Source of the DNA: Gymnothorax reevesii
Taxonomy: Eukaryota; Chordata; Actinopteri; Anguilliformes; Muraenidae
Direction of reading: 5' to 3'
DNA length: 64,000 bases
Assembly: GCA_029721435.1 (NCBI GenBank)
Contig: CM056583.1
Coordinates: forward strand, 51,005,620 to 51,069,619
The first letter of the stretch is position 1. Each line of letters starts with the position of its first letter. The position numbers and the translations under genes are program-made. The notes beneath the pieces are model-generated. The model had not been told where the DNA came from. It worked only from the letters and a program-made list of their open reading frames with translations, and searched no databases. Shown one piece after another: positions 56,863-64,000 of the stretch.

Positions 56863-59800
56863 CTGGAAAGATAAAGGCAAGGGAAGATAAGTCAGTGAAC
56901 CATTGAAAAAGGGAATGGATTACGGAATTTTCTAACTCTAGTTCACTATGGTTTCATGTTCGAGTTCTTAAATCTGTAAAATAAAAGTTATTTATTTTTT
57001 GGCTTTTAATTGCAAGCTGTGGTGCGGAACTACTAATGCTATAATAATTACAACAAAGTCACAATTAGTAATACTGTTATTGCTGCTGCTACTACTACTA
57101 CTACTACTACTATGAATACCAATACTACTTATCATAGTAATTATTTCACTGAAGTGATTGAACTAACTCTAAGTAATACTAATTGAAAATTAATTTCTTC
57201 AGATATAAAGCATTTAGTCCTTTTTAACTCATAAAAAATATAAATGAATTGTGAATTTTCAGAAGTGCACAAGTCCTTTTCTTCTTTTTAGAGAAATGAG
57301 ATTTTAAGAATTTGACTACTCATGGGGATCGTGTTACATACGGTATGTTAAGCTGGTGTAAGCATAATGATATATCAGAAAAGATGTCTTAAAACATATT
57401 AGGAGACTTTCTAGTCTCTATCTTGATTCTTCGCCCAGATATTTCAAACACCAGTCTGCGTACTTGAGTACTTTTAGAGGAAAATGCCTCAAAATAATGA
57501 AAATTAAACTCGATATAAAAATTCACAGCATTAAATTTTATTATTTCAGAGAGTTATGATCATGGATGTCAAAAGGTTTCTTGAACACAATGAATGGAAG
57601 ACATATGCTGTCAAATGGAAGGTAAATACAGCTGAAAAAAGGTCACAATAAAAACCAATTTCCATGAATTATGAATGAGCACTACCACCATCCAAAAATG
57701 TTTAAAGACTTAATTCGCCATCAATAGGGATGTGGTGTGGTAATTAGAAAGTTCAGCCAAAGATTGAGCAGCTAAAAAAAGATTGCTGTTGCCAAACTTC
57801 TTTTTGGTTTTAGCCCATGTTTCTGGCTTACTGGGTCTTTTTATAAACTCTTTTGGGCTGAGTTCACACGCATCCTGACCTGTAGAGTTAGCCATGTTGG
57901 TAAGGTAAGAAAGCTTTAGTGGGTGCTATTGGCCAACCAACTTTCAGAGCAATACTTTAATTGGCTGACTGGACTTGTGTACTTGTAGAAGTTTTAGATC
58001 GGATCGGTCACCTTGAAGTAGCTTCTTGGGGAATTTCAAATTCACTGCTCATTTTATATTGAACTTGAGTGCTTTTTGGCCAAGATTAGCTAATGGGGCT
58101 TATTCCTCATCAGTGAAAGAATGGACTTGTAGTGTTGTCTAATTTGTAATGAATATGGACTTCAGCACTAATGGAAATAACCCCTTCAAATGATTTCATC
58201 AATTCCACAGAAAACGAACAGCTACAGTTGTTTGTAGGAAGCTGGAACCACTCAGACTGAATTCATTACTTGCAGTTGGTGTGGAATATTTTCAGTTCAC
58301 TTAAAGTCTCCACTGAGGTAAAAAACTGAAAATATGTGGAAGGCATTTACAGTTACTTATCTGCGCCCAGCATTTACCAATTTTGCAACTGCAATGAACA
58401 AATTTAATAACTGAACGTGAGAAAGGATAATTGAGTAATTTATTTAAAGCATTGGTTATTTGTTGAGAGTTCCAGGAGATTCAAACCTTGGTACCAGTGC
58501 CTGTTGTCTATGAGCTGGTGATGGACTTGGTTGAGAAAATGCCACAGACTGTCTTTATTTCTGTAGTACTTCAAATATTTTAAATCCAGATATTTCGGTA
58601 AAGTCATGGAATGCAGAGAGGATTGTATTTAGGGTTGGAGCCATTTTAATTTTAACATCCAAGCCTGATGATTGTTTAGCAGCTGGGACTGTTTAACAGG
58701 ATATTTGGTGACCAGCGTGGTAGGGGCTATCCCATTGGAGACAGCAGATCGGCAGCAAATGCTACCATTTTCTCAGGGAAACCCAACTGGTGGGAGACTA
58801 TAGACATGAACAGTTCTCCTACAAGAACATGTGATATCGACACCTGGTTATTTTTTCACCATAGGCTACAGTTAAGCTGACATAGATTTGAGTTGCATGA
58901 TGACCATCTATACGCAACTTTAGCATGCAGTCCATGAGCATCCAATAACCTTACCGAACTAAACCCTCCCATATCCTATGTGGTCTAAGCACTAATTGTG
59001 CATAAGCAACGGCATGGCCTGAATTTGACCTAAGGTTGTGACGCATATTCAAGTTAGATGTTAATGTCACATTCAAAATTTGCCGATAACGTCAATACAA
59101 CTAAGTGGCAAAAGAGGGCTGTCATTTGACAAGTGCAGTGCGTACCATGTGCTTCAAAATGCTGAGAAATTTTTTGAGTGGAAGGTTTTATATTATTATT
59201 AAAATATCCAAATCCATTCTAATCATTTAATGAACAAGTACGCATGAAACAGCTGTAATGTATATTTTCTGGAAAAATTTAAACTCTGCAATTATATTGG
59301 AACATATCATTTTATTATTAATAATAATAATAATAATAATGGGCAGCATACACACGTGGATACTGATCTATTTGCGCGACAGATCGATGCTAAAATAACA
59401 GGCCATGAAGGACATTTAATAAAGCTTTGCAATTATAACAGCTCTCACTGTCAGCATCTCCCTTGACACATAAACAGACATTGCCTCCAGATCGGTCAAG
59501 AACAGCATACTGCCTATTTCCCGTGAAGCCCTCCACCACACAAACGATCTGAAGAATGGTGCACTCTCTCTCATCTAACAGTCGCAATAATTAATAAAAA
59601 AAAAAAACAAATACAAGAAGCAAATTATTTACATTCAGGTGCAGTGCTTAGTGGAAGATGAGCAGTGCTGTTACCTACAAGCTGGACTATGATACACCAA
59701 GCAAAACTCAGTATTTTTTTGTGTGTGTGATTCATCCTGGATAGCCTGAAGTAGGCAATGGTATTTACTCATACAAAAAAATGTAACCACAATCTGTATT

Positions 59801-61924
59801 CTCTGGCAGAGACAATATCTATTGGCAACAGAACACCAATATGTGTAATTAAATCTGCCCTTCACACTTACTGGACAAGGCTGAGTGGGGTCAGTCAGTT
59901 ATCTGGACTGACAGCAGTATTGAGCGGCCTGGAAAGTGGCTGTGACGGGGAGCAATATGACATCACTGCTCAACAATAACATTTCTCTCTCGCTTGAACA
60001 GGCACATGCACAGACAACCACACATGTGCTTCTTTATGGAAGAAGCAGCAAATGCGCAAACACAAACATTTATAAATATTACATGGCATATTTATCCATG
60101 GTATACCTTGTTTTTGCTGTATATGCACATGGAGGTCACACAAAAACACAGAAAAACATTGCTCACTAGCACATTCTTGACTAATTACATTCATATGGGT
60201 ATCAAAACAATTTACTTTCCTCAAAACCATTAATATTTCAACATGTCACTTTGCTGAACAATATTTAGGGCATATTTGAATGAAAAGTGTTATACTATAT
60301 AATCAAGTTACATTAAACATGAAGATTAAGAGAAGAGCGTAATGGCAGCTGCATGCCCACAAGCTGCAAACCCTTTTTTTAGCTTTTATTAAAATGCAGA
60401 GTCTGCTGCTGCTAACTTTAATTTCACAAATTAGTATCTTTTTCTTTCCCTATTAAGAACGAACAGTTGATTTTAGCGTACATGTAAGGATAACATGATA
60501 TAAAATGCATTTCTGTTAAATACCAATTTAACATTATATAAATGAGATGTTAAAGGTGACAAATGCCATGAAAAAATAATCGAGTTCTCTGAGCTTGGCA
60601 AAATGAGAGGTTTCAAGACCCTGACCAAATGCAAACTAACCAAATGTAAATTAAACGAAAGTTGGTGCAGATAAATCTGAATTCGTTTACAAACAAAAAC
60701 AAAAAAATGGAGGGATTTCCTACCTTTTCTGAGACTTTGAAGAATATTGGTGTAAAACTGAGGAGAGAGAGCTGCCACGCACTTTGAAGGTTCACTCACT
60801 TTGACAAAACTAAGCCTTGTGCACTTGGGCAGGCTCGATGTGTCCCGGAATTGTAACAGAAGGACTCTGAGGTGTACAGAGCATTGGTGTCCTCTAACAT
60901 GAAAAATGGGAGGAGCAAAATGCGATGTATGAGTGGGAACATCATAATAGTGATGTGTACCTGACAGAGTTAACAAATCACTCACAACAATGGGGCTACA
61001 CTGGGTTTGGTTGAATCCCAAAAGGAATTTCATCACACATTCTAGCTTTGTGAGTGCTTTTCTCTAACATCACCTGTATCCTTTCTACCCTGATCTGGCC
61101 TTGGCTTCCTTGACCTCCTCATTTATCTCCTCTCTCTCCATGTCTCACTTACTTTGAAATTGTCCAGTTTGATAAGAGGCATACCCTCAAGTTGTTTACT
61201 CTATGTTTACTATGGTCTTGCAATTACATGGTTTTTCTTTTAACTCAGTGGAAAGATATGGCAATTGTATCTTTGTAAGAGATACCTAACTTGTACTGAT
61301 TCACCAAAAAACATTAAAGAGCATATTTCCAAAGAGTGTGAGCCGTTGAAGTTTGTCTCGATAAGACTCTGGGGAATGCATAATTCTCTCTTGGGCTTCA
61401 GTGTGTTCTTGGCCTTTTCACAACTTCATCTGGAAAATGGTAGTACATAACATATTATTTTGTTCTTGAACAATCAAATTCAGGAAGGAACTATCCAAAT
61501 TAGGCTTCCATCACTGGTGCTTCATTGGTAGGGATGACATTGATATTCCCATTGACCCTTGACCCTTGTGAGGAAAAGAAACATGTCAATTGCTTATTGA
61601 CTTCTCAGTACCCTTTCAGAATCCAATAACTTTACTGTCAATTAATTGAATAGGATAATGCCCTTTGTGGATACAACAATATAGATTATATATTTAAATA
61701 CTGAAGACAAAAGCATAGAGGATTAGAAACTTGTATCTCTCTTTTCCCTGCAACAAAGCAACTGAATATGACTGATTAATCAGAAATGCAAGCAAACCCT
61801 TTAGCCCTGGGCAATATTGTCCCTGAAAAAGTCTCCATTTCAACAGGATAAAACCAAATGTGTTGCACCATGCCCTGCTCTTTTATATAAGTCAAGAGAA
61901 ACTTCAGAGACTTAAATACCAACA
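56863..61924. other. Sequence upstream of the first recognised slc4a5 exon
   Basis: No second gene recognised. A (CTA)n run (57088-57110), a (TAA)n run (59317-59339) and two minus-strand frames without homology (59390-59578 and 60473-61036) are present. Any 5'UTR exons and a promoter of slc4a5 would have to be here or further right. No CpG-rich block marks one. Confidence 0.5.
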
Positions 61925-62640
61925 TGTGTGAAATATTTTATTAATGTTTCAATGGAAACAACAAAAATCATAACAATCATTCAATGCAAAATAAATTTAA
62001 ACAAAATCAAGCTTTCCTGATAATTGGCACCTTTCTTTTAATACTTGCAGCCACCTCTGGAAGTGATAACAGCATGGATTCTTTTCTTGTAATCTTTTGC
62101 AAGGTAAAGGCAGACACTTGGGGGGGATTTAGGACTATTTATTTAAGCAGATCTTTTCAAGATCCTTCTCATGCTTGGGTTTGCTGCCCATCAACTGGCC
62201 TCCTCAACTCAGCCCACAGGTTTTCACTGATTAATACCTGGCGACTGTGATAGCCATTGCAGAACGTTGATTTTGTTGTCAATTAACCATTTCTAAGTGC
62301 ATCTTGAGCTATACTTTGGGTCATTGTCTTGTTGGAAAGTCCACCTCCGGCTAATTCTTAGCCTTCTGACGGAGACAACCAAATTGTCAGCCAAAATATC
62401 CTGATACTTGGTGAAATTCATTCCGCCATCATTCGTTTTTTTTTATTTTTATTTGGCATCTTTAATCCCACTCGAATCTGGAATATCCAATTAGGGTACT
62501 ATGTACAAGTACTTAGGCTTTTTCGCATATGCGACTCCAGAGAGTGTACACAGCTTGGACCTCTTGAGCAGCCCCAAAACATGACTGTGGGCAGGTATGA
62601 GGTGTCTTTGACCATCTTCTGGTTTTGAACTAACAGTTGT
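61925..62640 (-). mobile_element. Degenerate Tc1-like remnant
   Basis: Minus-strand sequence resembles decayed fish Tc1-type elements: the plus strand reads ttgggtcattgtcttgttgg aaagtccacctccgg, and tgataattggcacctttctt near its left part. A similar scrap, ccttgccccgttggaagatc, occurs at 63140. Frames are fully broken. Confidence 0.55.
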
Positions 62641-62641
62641 T

Positions 62642-62717
62642 AGAAGAAGAAGAAAAAGAAGAAGAAGAAGAAGAAGAAACAGAAGATGAAGAAGAAGAAA
62701 AAAGAAGAAGAAGAAGC
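62642..62717. repeat. (GAA)n microsatellite, interrupted
   Basis: GAA/AGA units with AAC and GAT interruptions. Confidence 0.9.
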
Positions 62718-63199
62718 AGCTTCTATCAAGCGGTCTTACCCACTATGAATCACAGCAAATTACCCTGATTCATAGAAGATAATGCTCAGGTTCTGGGCTG
62801 ACCAGCTATCTTGCCAGATATGAGTACTAATGAGATGAGGTAATATAAATGACTGCGAGGAAGTTAATTGTACATTCGGATATTCGGATTACTGCAAGCA
62901 TGTTCAAAAACATTTTACACCATCAATGGGAACACAGATGCAAAAACATGGATGAATATACGTCCATTTACATAATTGGTAAAATCCTGGCAGCAAGTTT
63001 CAGCTTTTTCCATATCTGTTCAGCTAAACAGATCAGATTCAATGGCATGCCATTGCAAAACAGTTTTATTATTATTATTATTGTTTTTTTTTTTTTTTAA
63101 ATAATCCATTCTTGGGTGCTTTTGGATGCACGCTGGGGTCCTTGCCCCGTTGGAAGATCCATGTGACTTGAGACAAAGATTGAGCTTTCTGACTCCTAC

Positions 63200-64000
63200 C
63201 TCCCAAAGTAATTTATTCTTGGATATGTAAAAGCGAAGTTTATAAACTTAATCACTGCAGCACTGAGATAGCCTGCCATTGCACTATGCAGGTACTGCAA
63301 TGATTATAGTCCTTCATCTCACAGGAAAAAAAAAAATTATAATAACCATCAAAATTTTCAATGGTAAGAATCTATAAAGTGTCAAATTAATTTTTCAGTT
63401 TTAACTTCATATCTTGTCCATCATGGTGAATTGTGGGGTTCAAAAAATGAGGGGTGATTGGTTGTTGTTTTGGATACCTTATCTCTTAATCAGTAACATT
63501 ACCAAAGATGGTTTAAACCTGAGTCATAATTTAAGTTATTGAGGGTTTAAAGAAAAACACAGCAGTCAAAATGGCCACCTTGGCTCACATAAATTATCTT
63601 TTATTTACAAAACCAATAAACATTATCTATCTAGATGTTTAAGAATACATTTTTCATCGGTGTATGCCATTTGATAGAGTTTCAGCAACATCTGAGATGG
63701 TGGGTGTCAGGCCTTGGTGATTTGATACAGAATTCCTGATGGGGAATTTTGACAAGGGACAGTTTTTGCAAACAACAATGCATTATTTGATGTTCTTACG
63801 AGTGTACTTAGGAGCCATATTCTGAGAAAGTGGCACTTTTCAGACAATTTTTGGAGTTGACATCTCAGAATTGGCTGAGGCTGGGTGGAAATGATGAAAT
63901 ATCCCAAGGCGGCGGGCCCACATCTGCAACGGTTTGGTGACAGCGCCCCCTGGTAGTGAGGCTGTCAGGGTCAAAAATGAGAAAAACAGCAAATTCTGGC
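63200..64000. other. Unassigned sequence at the right edge
   Basis: No coding or repeat signature I can support. A gacagcgccccctggt word near 63940 is frequent in fish repeats. Confidence 0.4.

Noticed and set aside
59390..59587. Minus-strand frame ILQIVCVVEGFTGNRQYAVL with a poly-T tract upstream
   Set aside because: It looks somewhat protein-like but starts without ATG, matches no family I know and does not splice in frame to exon 1. Left unassigned.
60473..61036. 187-codon minus-strand frame upstream of slc4a5
   Set aside because: Composition looks random, with no domain or family I recognise and no clear splice or promoter context. A gtgagt site at 60794-60799 is not enough to call a 5'UTR exon.
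1..64000. tRNA, rRNA and CRISPR arrays
   Set aside because: Direct repeats seen are microsatellites, minisatellites or transposon ends; no cloverleaf or spacer-repeat pattern was found by eye.

Overview
This window is vertebrate nuclear DNA, most likely from a ray-finned fish. It holds one large multi-exon gene on the minus strand whose introns are filled with fish-type DNA transposons: seven Tc1-like copies or remnants, several MITEs, two large foldback elements, a solo LTR and a LINE 3' end. There is no bacterial-style gene organisation, and I found no rRNA, tRNA or CRISPR array.

The gene is slc4a5, encoding the electrogenic sodium bicarbonate cotransporter NBCe2. Nineteen exon positions can be placed between 56862 (5' side) and 7452 (3' side). 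All have AG/GT borders and compatible phases. Joined, they encode about 904 residues: the cytosolic N-terminal domain (exons 1-11) and the membrane domain up to about transmembrane helix 9 (exons 11-19). The C-terminal exons are not in the window and should lie beyond its left edge. The most interesting feature of the gene is that exon 17 (helix 7) is present twice in tandem, at 10654-10767 and 8252-8365. Both copies are exactly 114 nt, in the same phase and fully open, and they differ at 14 of 38 residues. They look like a mutually exclusive pair, although the upstream copy has a poor donor site.

Layout from left to right: 1-5566 is a Tc1 transposon split by a 4.58 kb near-perfect foldback element with a 6-bp target duplication. 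A small MITE and gene-free DNA follow to 7451. Exons 19, 18, 17b, 17a and 16 lie at 7452-12522, with a 1.63 kb Tc1 copy between the two exon 17 copies. 12.5-26.2 kb is mostly repeats (solo LTR, three Tc1-like copies, a GGGGGCAT-ended repeat, a small palindrome) plus exon 15. 26.2-33.4 kb is the exon-dense core (exons 14 to 8). 33.4-50.3 kb holds exons 7 to 2 among MITEs, a 72-bp coding-like minisatellite, a LINE 3' end and a second palindrome. 50.7-54 kb holds a hAT-like element, a MITE and a second foldback element. Exon 1 is at 56.8 kb. The last 7 kb is upstream sequence with no recognised gene and a degenerate Tc1 remnant.

Family comparisons come from memory of vertebrate SLC4 and transposon sequences; no search was run. 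Splice borders come from reading frame plus AG/GT consensus.
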